From Mesorhizobium sp. (lineage in GTDB: Bacteria; Pseudomonadota; Alphaproteobacteria; Rhizobiales; Rhizobiaceae), in the NCBI RefSeq assembly GCF_005063415.1, contig NZ_SUEG01000025.1:1-46634 (forward strand): a stretch of 46,634 bases of DNA. Reading direction: 5' to 3'. Shown here piece by piece: positions 30,191-37,867 of this stretch (positions are counted from its first letter, which is position 1; the number at the start of each line of letters is the position of its first letter). The position numbers were made by a program, and so were the translations under genes. The notes beneath the pieces were generated by a model. That model worked only from the letters and a program-made list of their open reading frames with translations. It did no database searches and was not told where the DNA came from.

Positions 30191-31138
30191 TCAGCCCACG
30201 CCAGGCGCGCCGGCGTCTTCGTGCTGCGGTACCGCTGTGAGATCGTCGCGCACCTTGCGGGCAAGCTTCCTCGTCGAGCGCTTCGGACTGTCGCCGAAAA
30301 GCCCGGCCGCCTCGGCGAGGCAGGTCTTTTTCAGGCTCTTTTCCGAGTGCTTCAGCAGCTTGGCAAGCAACCGCGTCTCCTCAGGGGGGCCGAGCGGCTG
30401 GTCCTCGGCGTCGAGAAGCGCGCGCATAACGAACACATCGTGCAGTTCGCCAAGCCGCTCGCCCAATTCGTCGACGGCCTTGCGCCGCGTCTTGATCGGC
30501 GTCGGCCACAGCCTGCCGAGCAGCGACAGATGCATGCCGTGCGTCTTGGCCGCCTTGCGCAGATCGTGAAAGTCATCGGCTTCGCCGCGCGAAGCCGCCT
30601 TGTCCAGCGCTTTCCTGGCGCGGCGCAAAGTGATGCGCGCGCCTTCGGCAAGCACGTCGGCAGCCTGCTCCGGCTGGTCGGGCAGAGCAAGCGTGTCGAT
30701 CCGGGCGACACCTTCCTCGCAAGCGGAAATCGCCGCGCCTATCGCAGCATCGAGGCCTGCTCCGCCATGCAGTTCATGCTGGCGCGCGACGAGCCTGTCA
30801 CGCACGGCACCGAGGCCACCGCCGGCACTTTGCTCGGGAAAGCTTGCCGCCAGCCGGTCGATTGTTTCGACCAGCGCGGTCGCCTCACGCGGACCGGCAA
30901 GCAGGGCCGCCACCTGGCGGTAGCACTGATTCTCGGTCCCGCAGAATGTTTCGTCTCCGGAACGGACAAGGCGCAGCAAGGCGCGGACGTTCTTCAGCCG
31001 TTTGCGGCATTTGTGCAGCCCCTGTTCGGGCCTGTCACGCGCCGCGTTCAGATGGTCGATCGCCTTGCCGATCTCATCGGCGAGGATGCGCCTGACCTCG
31101 CCGGTCAGCGACATGCGCGGATCGATACGAAAGCTCAT
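30191..31138 (-). CDS. CHAD-domain protein
   Basis: 315 residues, all helical, with the conserved His/Lys/Arg pattern of CHAD: GLHKCRKRLKNVRALLRLVR (about 40-60), RRARKALDKAA, DDFHDLRKAAKTHGMHLSLLGRLW and ELGERLGELHDV. These basic surfaces bind polyphosphate in characterised members, and some CHAD proteins localise to polyphosphate granules. Here CHAD is a separate gene, whereas in many bacteria it is fused to CYTH. Its ATG overlaps the stop of the upstream CYTH gene (ATGA), which is firm evidence that the two work together. Confidence 0.9.
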   Translation of the reverse strand: MSFRIDPRMSLTGEVRRILADEIGKAIDHLNAARDRPEQGLHKCRKRLKNVRALLRLVRSGDETFCGTENQCYRQVAALLAGPREATALVETIDRLAASFPEQSAGGGLGAVRDRLVARQHELHGGAGLDAAIGAAISACEEGVARIDTLALPDQPEQAADVLAEGARITLRRARKALDKAASRGEADDFHDLRKAAKTHGMHLSLLGRLWPTPIKTRRKAVDELGERLGELHDVFVMRALLDAEDQPLGPPEETRLLAKLLKHSEKSLKKTCLAEAAGLFGDSPKRSTRKLARKVRDDLTAVPQHEDAGAPGVG

Positions 31139-31608
31139 GCGACGATCTCCGGAATCCCCCCAAGGGCGAGCGACGCGTTGTAATATCTCGGCTCGCCGGT
31201 GACTTCACGGCCGAGCCAATCTGGCAGCATTTCGTCTGGTACATCCTCCGGCGTCTCGAGCTCGGCGATCACCAACCCCGCAAGCGTCCCGCCGAAGACA
31301 TCGACTTCGTAGAGATAGCCGCGGTGTCTAACATGGTGGCGTGTCTTCTCGATAACATGTCCGATGGCAAAGGCCTGCATCTCCTGCGCCTCCGCCAAAG
31401 GCACCGGATATTCGAATTCATCGCGCTTGCGTGCCTGGCTGCCGAACTTGAGCGTCAGCTTGGCGGCGGCGTCATCGCTGATGCGCACACGCACCGTGCG
31501 GCTGGGTTCGGCGACAAGATAGTATTGACGGATATGAATGTCCGCCTCGACCATTGCCCGCCATTCCTCACCTGAGACCAGGAATTTACGCTCGATTTCC
31601 TTGCCCAT
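31135..31608 (-). CDS. CYTH-domain protein (triphosphate tunnel metalloenzyme)
   Basis: 157 residues making up a single CYTH domain. It begins with the diagnostic E-x-E-x-K signature, EIERKFLV at residues 4-11, followed by charged beta strands: IRQYYL, TVRVRIS, KLTLKF, RDEFEYPV and YLYEVDVF. The tunnel of basic and acidic residues binds inorganic triphosphate and metal, so tripolyphosphatase activity is the best guess, with adenylate cyclase or thiamine triphosphatase less likely. First gene of the CYTH-CHAD pair; divergent from the CecR-like regulator. Confidence 0.92.
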   Translation of the reverse strand: MGKEIERKFLVSGEEWRAMVEADIHIRQYYLVAEPSRTVRVRISDDAAAKLTLKFGSQARKRDEFEYPVPLAEAQEMQAFAIGHVIEKTRHHVRHRGYLYEVDVFGGTLAGLVIAELETPEDVPDEMLPDWLGREVTGEPRYYNASLALGGIPEIVA

Positions 31609-31660
31609 GGCCGGGCACTAAAGCGTGCACGGCCAGAGTTGGCAAGCCGCTTGACCGCAC

Positions 31661-31688
31661 TTGACTTTAATCATTCGATTGATTAAAT
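31661..31688 (+). promoter_or_regulatory. Promoter and perfect palindromic operator of the efflux operon
   Basis: TTTAATCA (31666-31673) and TGATTAAA (31680-31687), six-base spacer, form a perfect dyad. It overlaps TTGACT (31661-31666) and TTAAAT (31683-31688), spaced 16, a plausible promoter. Transcription would begin about 31695, at or next to the ATG at 31697, and no Shine-Dalgarno is present, so the mRNA may be leaderless. Likely autorepressed by the TetR-type protein that follows. Confidence 0.7.
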
Positions 31689-31696
31689 GGTCGGCC

Positions 31697-32413
31697 ATGA
31701 TCAAATCGCCCAGTGCCAGCGGCCTTCCTCATGAGGCGCCCAAGACCGCCGCAGATATGACGCGGACGGCACTCGTGCGCGCGGCCCTGAAGCTGTTCGG
31801 ACGCCAAGGTTTCGACGGCACGTCGACGCGCCAGATCGCGGCTGAGGCCAAGGCCAATATAGGCTCGATCGCCTATCATTTCGGCGGCAAGGAAGGGCTC
31901 CGCAACGCGGCGGCCGACTACATCGTCGACACCATCCAGACCGTTGCCGGGCAGGCGATCGGCAATCTGCAAGCGCCGCCCGCGGCATTGGCGGACACCG
32001 AGGCCGCGCGAGCACATTTAGCCGTCGCACTGGAGCGGATGGTCGCGTTCATCGCGGCAAGGCCGGAAGCCGGCGAGATTGTGCAGTTCGTCCTGCGTGA
32101 GCTGTCGCATCCAACCGCCGCGCTCGACCGTATCTATGATGGCGTGTTCGAACCGGCGCATCACCGGCTCTGCCTGATCTGGGAACAGGCGACGGGCGAG
32201 CCGGCCGAGAGCGAGCTTACAAAACTCACGGTATTCACGCTGATCGGCCAGGTCGTCTACTTCCGCATCGGCCGCGAGGCAGTTATGCGCCGGATGGGCT
32301 GGCGCGAGATCGGCGATGACGAGGCCGGCAAGATCGCGGCAACAATAACCGACAATCTCAGCGCGATCCTAGCTCGGCGCGATTTGGCTGTCCGGAAGGA
32401 TCGTGGATCATGA
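31697..32413 (+). CDS. TetR-family regulator, CecR-like
   Basis: 238 residues. The DNA-binding domain is RTALVRAALKLFGRQGFDGTSTRQIAAEAKANIGSIAYHFGGKEGLRNAAADYI (about 26-80). The C-terminal domain (MVAFIAARPEAGEIVQFVLRELSHPTAALDRIYDGVFEP) matches the type found in E. coli CecR (YbiH), which controls the ybhGFSR efflux genes; the same set of genes follows here. Its stop overlaps the ATG of the HlyD-type gene. Expected to repress its own operon via the palindrome at 31666-31687 until an antimicrobial ligand binds. Confidence 0.9.
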   Translation: MIKSPSASGLPHEAPKTAADMTRTALVRAALKLFGRQGFDGTSTRQIAAEAKANIGSIAYHFGGKEGLRNAAADYIVDTIQTVAGQAIGNLQAPPAALADTEAARAHLAVALERMVAFIAARPEAGEIVQFVLRELSHPTAALDRIYDGVFEPAHHRLCLIWEQATGEPAESELTKLTVFTLIGQVVYFRIGREAVMRRMGWREIGDDEAGKIAATITDNLSAILARRDLAVRKDRGS

Positions 32414-33363
32414 GCCTGCTCTGTTCTTTGCCACTTGCCGCCCAGCTTTTCAGCGCCTGCGCGCCGGCAGCACCGCTCGCCGTCGGCTACGTCGAGGGCG
32501 ATTATGTGCTGCTGGCGCCGATCGAGGTGGCGCAGGTCGAGACGATTGCGGTCAAGCGCGGAGACCGCGTCGCGCCCGGCACGCCTGTGGTGACGCTGGA
32601 AAACGCCGACGCCAAGATCGCGATCGCACAAGCCGAGGCGGCCCTTGCGCAGGCCCAGGCGCAACTTGCCGACCTGCAGGTCGGCAAACGGCCGGAAGAG
32701 ATCGCGGTGCTCAAGGCGCAGGTCGACATGGCCAAGGCGCAAGCCGCCGACGCCAAACGCCGTTACATCCGCGCCAGTGATCTGTTCAAACGCGGCACCG
32801 GCACACAGGCCGACTACGACACGGCTTCCGCGACGCTGGAGACGGCCAACGCGCAGGTCGGCCAGGCGGAGGCCAATCTCGCCGTCGGCGGCCTGCCGGC
32901 ACGACCGGAGACGATCAAGGCCGCCGACAATCAGGTCAGGCAGGCGCAATCGGCCCTGGAGCAAGCGCAATGGCGGTTGTCGAAGCGCGTGCTGACGGCT
33001 CCCTCGCCCGGCCGGGTCAACGATGTCATCCGCTATCCAGGCGACACGGCCGGTCCGACCGCGCCGGTCATCTCCATGCTGCCGGACGGCGCGGTGAAGC
33101 TCAGCGTCTATGTGCCGGAAAGCGCGTTCTCGTCGGTCGAGGTCGGCACGCTGCTCAACGTCCATTGCGACGGTTGCGGATCGGGCGTGAAGGCTCGCGT
33201 CAGCTATGTGTCGCCGGATCCGGAATTCACGCCGCCGGTGATCTACTCGCTCGAGACCCGGCAAAAGCTGGTCTATCTGGTCGAAGCGCGGCCGGAGGGC
33301 GACGCCAGCGCATTGCAGCCCGGGCAGATCGTCGACGTCGATCTGGCGGACATCGGAAAATGA
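32410..33363 (+). CDS. HlyD-family periplasmic adaptor (YbhG-like)
   Basis: 317 residues. Signal-anchor or lipoprotein-like start (LLCSLPLAAQLFSACAPAA); then a biotinyl-lipoyl half (IEVAQVETIAVKRGDRVAPGTPVVTLENADAKI), a long coiled-coil hairpin rich in Ala/Gln (about 75-190: AEAALAQAQAQLADLQVG to QVGQAEANL) and the second lipoyl half (LTAPSPGRVNDVIRYPGDTAGPTAPVISML), then a beta barrel. It links the inner-membrane exporter to an outer-membrane channel such as TolC. ATGA overlaps on both sides place it inside the CecR-like operon. Confidence 0.9.
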   Translation: MSLLCSLPLAAQLFSACAPAAPLAVGYVEGDYVLLAPIEVAQVETIAVKRGDRVAPGTPVVTLENADAKIAIAQAEAALAQAQAQLADLQVGKRPEEIAVLKAQVDMAKAQAADAKRRYIRASDLFKRGTGTQADYDTASATLETANAQVGQAEANLAVGGLPARPETIKAADNQVRQAQSALEQAQWRLSKRVLTAPSPGRVNDVIRYPGDTAGPTAPVISMLPDGAVKLSVYVPESAFSSVEVGTLLNVHCDGCGSGVKARVSYVSPDPEFTPPVIYSLETRQKLVYLVEARPEGDASALQPGQIVDVDLADIGK

Positions 33364-34280
33364 ACGTCATCGACGTGCACGGCCTGGTCAAACGCTTCGG
33401 CGACAAGACCGTTGTCGACCATGTGACGATGACGGTGGCCGAGGGCGAGATCGTCGGCTTCCTCGGGCCGAACGGCTCAGGCAAGACGACGACCATCCGC
33501 ATCATGTGCGGCTTGCTGACGCCGGATGAGGGTGAAGGCACGGTCCTGGGCTTCAACATCCGCACCGACAGCCTGCGGATCAAGCGCGAAGTCGGCTACA
33601 TGACGCAGAGATTCTCGTTCTACGAAGACCTGACGATTGGCGAGAATCTCGAATTCGTGGCGCGGCTCTACCGGCTGAAGCCGCTCGACGAGCATGTGGC
33701 TAAGACGCTTGAGGAGCTCGGCCTGACATCGCGCAGGAACCAGCTGGCCGGCACCTTGTCCGGCGGCTGGAAACAGCGGCTGGCGCTGGCCGCCTGCATC
33801 ATGCACAAGCCGAAACTGCTGCTGCTCGACGAACCGACGGCTGGCGTCGATCCGAAGGCTAGGCGCGAATTCTGGGACGAGATCCACCGGCTGGCGAGCG
33901 GCGGGCTGACCGTGCTGGTCTCCACCCATTACATGGACGAGGCCGAGCGCTGCCATCGCATCAGCTACATCTCCTATGGCAAGATGCTGGCTACCGGCAC
34001 GGTCGAGGACGTGGTGAGGAACGCTGGCCTGACCACCTTCGTCCTGCAAGGGCCGCGCCTCGACCAGGTCGCGACCGCACTCAGTGGCCGCCCCGGCGTC
34101 GATCAAGTGGCGCCGTTCGGCGCGACGCTGCATGTCGTCGGCTCCGACAGGAAGGCGCTTCAGGCAGCGCTCGCCGATGTCGAGAAAGAGCACAAGGGCG
34201 TCACGGTATCGCCTGGCGAGACCAGCCTGGAGGATGTGTTCATCCAGTTCATGTCCGGTTCGAAGGACAACATGGGATGA
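33360..34280 (+). CDS. ABC exporter ATP-binding protein (YbhF-like, single domain)
   Basis: 306 residues. Walker A GPNGSGKTT at 36-44, signature LSGGWKQR at 133-140, Walker [13 protein letters not shown] at 153-164, switch His in STHYMDEAE. The C-terminal 70 residues are the accessory domain of ABC-2-type drivers. E. coli YbhF carries two such nucleotide-binding domains in one chain; this one carries a single domain, so it must work as a homodimer. Start at ATG 33360, overlapping the stop of the adaptor gene (ATGA); its own stop overlaps the permease ATG. Confidence 0.92.
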   Translation: MNVIDVHGLVKRFGDKTVVDHVTMTVAEGEIVGFLGPNGSGKTTTIRIMCGLLTPDEGEGTVLGFNIRTDSLRIKREVGYMTQRFSFYEDLTIGENLEFVARLYRLKPLDEHVAKTLEELGLTSRRNQLAGTLSGGWKQRLALAACIMHKPKLLLLDEPTAGVDPKARREFWDEIHRLASGGLTVLVSTHYMDEAERCHRISYISYGKMLATGTVEDVVRNAGLTTFVLQGPRLDQVATALSGRPGVDQVAPFGATLHVVGSDRKALQAALADVEKEHKGVTVSPGETSLEDVFIQFMSGSKDNMG

Positions 34281-35425
34281 AAAATGGGATAAATAGCGTC
34301 TTTTCCTTTGCCAGGCTCGGCGCGCTGCTGATCAAGGAGTTCATCCAGATGCGGCGCGACCGCATCACCTTCGCCATGATGCTGGGGGTGCCGCTGATGC
34401 AGCTGGTGCTGTTCGGCTATGCCATCAACAACGACCCGAAGAGCCTGCCGGCAGCGCTGGTGGTGATGAGCAGCGATCCTTACACGCGGGCCATGGTTTC
34501 GGCGCTGCAGACCACCGGCTATTACCGCTTCGACCATGTCGCGCAAAGTGCCGCCGAAGCCGAATTCCTGATGGCGCGCGGCGACGTCGCCTTCGTCGTC
34601 ACCATTCCCGCCGATTTTGCCCGACGGGTCGAGCGCGGCGATAGTCCGCAGATCCTGATCGAGGCGGATGCGACCGACCCGGCCGTCGCCAGCGGCGCCA
34701 TCTCGACGCTCGGCACCGTTGCCAACCAGGCGCTGCTCAGGGCACGCGGCATGCAGGAGACGGCGGCCGAAGCTGCCCGGGGCCAGCTCCAGGTGGTGGT
34801 GCACCGGCGCTACAATCCGGAAGCCGTCTCGCAATACAACATCGTGCCCGGCCTGCTGGGCGTCATCCTGCAGATGACGATGGTGATGATGACCTCGATC
34901 GCGCTGACGCGCGAGACCGAGCGCGGCACGATGGAGAACCTTCTGGCGATGCCGTCCAGCCCGCTCGAGATCATGCTGGGCAAGGTGCTGCCCTATCTGG
35001 CGGTCGGCGCCGTGCAGGTACTGGTGGTGCTGGCGGCCTCGAAGCTTCTGTTTGCCATCCCCTTCACCGGGTCGATGTCGCTGCTGTTGACGGCGGTCCT
35101 GATCTTCGTCTTGGCGCTGGTGCTGCTCGGCTACACGATCTCGACAATCGCCCGCACGCAAATGCAGGCCCTGCAGCTCACCTTCTTCTTCTTCCTGCCG
35201 TCGATCATGCTGTCCGGCTTCATGTTCCCCTATCGCGGCATGCCGGACTGGGCGCAGGTCTTCGGCGAGGTGCTGCCGCTGACGCATTTCCTGCGCATCA
35301 TCCGCGCGGTAATGCTGAAGGGCGCCGAGCTGCCGGCGGTGGCAACGGAGATCGGCTGGCTGGTGGTGTTCGTGGCGCTGTTCGCCGGCATTGCGCTGGT
35401 GCGGTTCCGCCGGACGCTGGATTAG
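34277..35425 (+). CDS. ABC-2-type permease (YbhS/YbhR-like)
   Basis: 382 residues. Membrane helix 1 (FAMMLGVPLMQLVLFGYAI, about 35-53), then a large extracytoplasmic domain of about 120 residues, then five C-terminal helices including GVILQMTMVMMTSIALTRETERGTMENLLAMP, which is the family signature, and FFFFLPSIMLSGFMFPYRGMP. E. coli has two permeases (YbhS and YbhR); only one is present here, so a homodimer is likely. Last gene of the operon; with the adaptor it should extrude drugs or toxic compounds across both membranes. Confidence 0.92.
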   Translation: MKNGINSVFSFARLGALLIKEFIQMRRDRITFAMMLGVPLMQLVLFGYAINNDPKSLPAALVVMSSDPYTRAMVSALQTTGYYRFDHVAQSAAEAEFLMARGDVAFVVTIPADFARRVERGDSPQILIEADATDPAVASGAISTLGTVANQALLRARGMQETAAEAARGQLQVVVHRRYNPEAVSQYNIVPGLLGVILQMTMVMMTSIALTRETERGTMENLLAMPSSPLEIMLGKVLPYLAVGAVQVLVVLAASKLLFAIPFTGSMSLLLTAVLIFVLALVLLGYTISTIARTQMQALQLTFFFFLPSIMLSGFMFPYRGMPDWAQVFGEVLPLTHFLRIIRAVMLKGAELPAVATEIGWLVVFVALFAGIALVRFRRTLD

Positions 35426-35442
35426 GGTCAAATGATCGAGAT

Positions 35443-36096
35443 TCACACGGCCTTGGCCTGGCCCGGGACCGGTGTCAATTCAGGTGCATTGAGCCCTTCG
35501 AAGGGATCGCGCCAGGCGTCGATTTCTTCAAGCTGCCGATACCAGCGGCCGACAGAAGGATAATCATCGAGAGGCAATCGAGCGACGTCGTTGAAGGGCA
35601 GAAACGTCGCCATTCGAAAGTCGGCGTAGGAGACCGAATTTCCGACCAGCCATTCTCGCTGGGAAAGCTCGGCATCAAGTATTACAGCGGCGGTACTGAA
35701 GTCCCTCAGGCCCTCCTCAACCCGCGCCTGATCGATCGGGCCGAGCCCATAGCGCTGTTTGGTCCCGCGTTCGAAATGCACGACATCGCAGGCTCTTGCG
35801 AAGTTCTCTTTCCCCCAACTCAGCCATCGGATCATCTCCGGCTCGTCGTCGCCAGCGCGCCAGAAATCCGAATGCATGTCGCGTGAAAGCCGGCAGGCTA
35901 TGGCGTCGGCCTCCCAGAGGCTTTTTCCCGAACCTACAAGGATGGGCAATGAAAGATTTGGATTGAGCGGCCGAAATCGCTCGGCCTGCCCCGGAGCGAA
36001 GGGAGAGGCGAATTCAAACTCGACCTTGGCGTTGAGATACCGTGCCACCGCGACCGCGAGGCGAGGATTGGGATTGCGGCTGAAGAACAGTTTCAT
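35443..36096 (-). CDS. Glutathione S-transferase family protein
   Basis: 217-residue GST-like protein. The N-terminal thioredoxin fold (KLFFSRNPNPRLAVAVARYLNAKVEFEF) has Ser6 in the usual catalytic region, NLSLPILVG with the cis-proline, and SLWEADAIACRLSR as the gamma-glutamyl-binding Glu-Ala-Asp motif. The helical domain ends with WLVGNSVSYADFRMATFLPF, the N-capping motif of GSTs. Distinct from the GST at 2459. Convergent with the efflux operon and downstream of the dehydratase, 92 bases apart; substrate unknown. Confidence 0.87.
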   Translation of the reverse strand: MKLFFSRNPNPRLAVAVARYLNAKVEFEFASPFAPGQAERFRPLNPNLSLPILVGSGKSLWEADAIACRLSRDMHSDFWRAGDDEPEMIRWLSWGKENFARACDVVHFERGTKQRYGLGPIDQARVEEGLRDFSTAAVILDAELSQREWLVGNSVSYADFRMATFLPFNDVARLPLDDYPSVGRWYRQLEEIDAWRDPFEGLNAPELTPVPGQAKAV

Positions 36097-36188
36097 CGAT
36101 CTCAGTCTTTGAAGGGTACCGGTTCGACCGGGCGCAACGGAGGCTCAAGCACCTCGAATCGGCACATGACCTGGAACTGGTCGCTATC

Positions 36189-37166
36189 TTAGCCGGCAGC
36201 AATGATCTCGGCATAGGTGCTGAGATCGACATTGCCGCCGGAGAGCACCACGGCAATGGATTTCCCGGCAAGGTCGATCTCGCCTGACGACAGCGCGGCC
36301 AAGCCGACGCAACCGCCGGGTTCGACGACCAGCTTCAGACAAGCCATCGCGTCCCGCATCGCCTGTGCCACCGCCCTGTCGGAAACGGCGATGGCGCCGG
36401 CGAGGTTCTTGCGGTTGATCTCGAACGTGATCGCACCCGGCTCGGCGACGAGAAGGGCATCGCAGATCGAGGTGTGGCCGGGCGCGTTCGACACCCTGGC
36501 GCCTTTGATCAGCGAGCGGCGTGTGTCATCGAAATGCTCGGGTTCCACCGCCCAGACGGCGGTGCCCGGCGAGGCGTCCTTGACCGCGATCGAAATGCCG
36601 CTGCTCAAGCCGCCACCGCCACAGGGAACCACCACCGCATCGAGGCTGACGCCAAGCGCTTTTGCTTGGCGTATCAATTCGAGGCCGATCGTGCCCTGGC
36701 CGGCGATGATGGCTGGATCGTCGTAGGGCGGCACCAGGACCATGCCCTTTTCCACGTAAGAACGGACGACGGCAGTGCGATCGTCGCGGACCCGGTCGAA
36801 GGTGATCACTTCCGCGCCCATCTTCCTGACATTGCCGACTTTCATCGCCGGCGCATCGGTGGGCATGGCGATGACGGCCTTGACGCCGAACATCGCCGCT
36901 GCGGCGGCAACGCCTTGCGCGTGATTACCCGAGGAGAAGGCGACGACGCCGCGGGCGCGTTCTTCCGCCGAGAGCGAGGAGAGCTTGTTGTATGCACCGC
37001 GGAACTTGAACGAGCCGGTGCGCTGCAACGTCTCCGGCTTGAACAGGATCCTGGCGCCGAAGCGCTTGTTCAACTCCGGCGATTCGATCAGCGGCGTTTC
37101 GACGATCAGTCCGGACAATCGCACTGCTGCGCTGTGAATATCGGCGATGCCGGGAGGGGTGGTCAT
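36189..37166 (-). CDS. PLP-dependent threonine/serine dehydratase family enzyme
   Basis: 325-residue fold-type II PLP enzyme. The PLP-binding lysine lies in QRTGSFKFRGAYNK (about residue 51), the substrate loop is SSGNHAQGVA, and the phosphate-binding loop is CGGGGLSSG near 178. Near the C-terminus LSGGNVDL is typical of serine/threonine dehydratase and serine racemase. There is no ACT-like regulatory domain, so it is the short catabolic type rather than biosynthetic IlvA; deamination of Thr, Ser or a hydroxy-amino acid such as 3-hydroxyaspartate is possible. ATG 37166; the longer frame upstream is not family-like. Confidence 0.9.
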   Translation of the reverse strand: MTTPPGIADIHSAAVRLSGLIVETPLIESPELNKRFGARILFKPETLQRTGSFKFRGAYNKLSSLSAEERARGVVAFSSGNHAQGVAAAAAMFGVKAVIAMPTDAPAMKVGNVRKMGAEVITFDRVRDDRTAVVRSYVEKGMVLVPPYDDPAIIAGQGTIGLELIRQAKALGVSLDAVVVPCGGGGLSSGISIAVKDASPGTAVWAVEPEHFDDTRRSLIKGARVSNAPGHTSICDALLVAEPGAITFEINRKNLAGAIAVSDRAVAQAMRDAMACLKLVVEPGGCVGLAALSSGEIDLAGKSIAVVLSGGNVDLSTYAEIIAAG

Positions 37167-37368
37167 GGCTAGGTCCTGCAAGAGATGAGACCGCCTATGG
37201 TGCACGGAAAGGGAGGCCGCGCACCAATGAAAAAATGTGACGGTTACAATTCGTCCTGGAGGCAGGAGTAGGGCGTGACTGTCACCGACCGCCTCCTCGG
37301 CCCTCCGCCATACATTCGTCGTTTCAATCGACAAATCGTTGCGGATTGACCGGCTGGCCGGCCGCTCC

Positions 37369-37686
37369 TCACCCCAACAGCGTCTTTTGCCGTTTGGAGC
37401 CGCCCATCTTGCGCCAGGTGTTGAAGCGGTGGGTGGCGGCGGCGAAGGAGATCTTCATCTGTTGGGCGACCGAATAGCGCGACTTGCCCTCGTCGAACAG
37501 CCGGTAGCAGCACTCGACGCCCTCCTCGGTCAACTTGCCGTCGGGAGCCTTGTTGTGCGGATTGGCGGGATCGAATTTTTCGACCTGCTGCTCGACCAGG
37601 CCTTTCAGGCGCTGCAGATCCGCCTCAATATTAGCGATCAGGTCGAGAACCGGTTTGGGATCAAACGGCTGCTGTTTTTCCGGCAT
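37369..37686 (-). CDS. Small protein with HTH-like C-terminus, function unknown
   Basis: 105 residues. The first half (LIANIEADLQRLKGLVEQQVEKFD) is a likely coiled coil; the second half (KLTEEGVECCYRLFDEGKSRYSVAQQMKISFAAATHRFNTWRKMGG) reads like a helix-turn-helix with a basic end. I do not recognise the family, though it looks like a conserved rhizobial regulator. ATG 37686 has AAAGGAA upstream; an extended start at 37806 is less likely since it would cover the palindromic operator at 37732. Divergent from mbfA, with that palindrome and the Irr box between them. Confidence 0.72.
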   Translation of the reverse strand: MPEKQQPFDPKPVLDLIANIEADLQRLKGLVEQQVEKFDPANPHNKAPDGKLTEEGVECCYRLFDEGKSRYSVAQQMKISFAAATHRFNTWRKMGGSKRQKTLLG

Positions 37687-37731
37687 CTGCGGGTTCCTTT
37701 CTCTTGGTTGAGATTCGGTTATATAAGTGAA

Positions 37732-37750
37732 CGTTTGCCGATAGCAAACG
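37732..37750 (-). promoter_or_regulatory. Palindrome overlapping promoter of the 105-residue protein
   Basis: CGTTTGC (37732-37738) and GCAAACG (37744-37750) form a perfect dyad with a five-base spacer. A TATATAA-like -10 lies just downstream on the minus strand (about 37720-37726), so the dyad would cover the -35. Candidate autoregulatory site for the HTH-like protein. Confidence 0.55.
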
Positions 37751-37831
37751 GCAACCTGTTCGGGATTTTGAAGCCTGTACCTTTTGAGCATGAGTGGAGC
37801 GCACACGATTGACCGGCGACGTGCAAGATCA

Positions 37832-37854
37832 TAGTTTAGAACTATTCTAAACTA
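37832..37854 (+). promoter_or_regulatory. Irr/ICE-type iron control box of mbfA
   Basis: TAGTTTAGAA (37832-37841), CTA, TTCTAAACTA (37845-37854): a perfect 10-bp palindrome containing TTTAGAA-N3-TTCTAAA, the rhizobial iron control element bound by Irr. It ends 13 bases before the mbfA start, where Irr binding would block transcription when iron is scarce. Confidence 0.85.
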
Positions 37855-37867
37855 GGGTGAATTTCTC

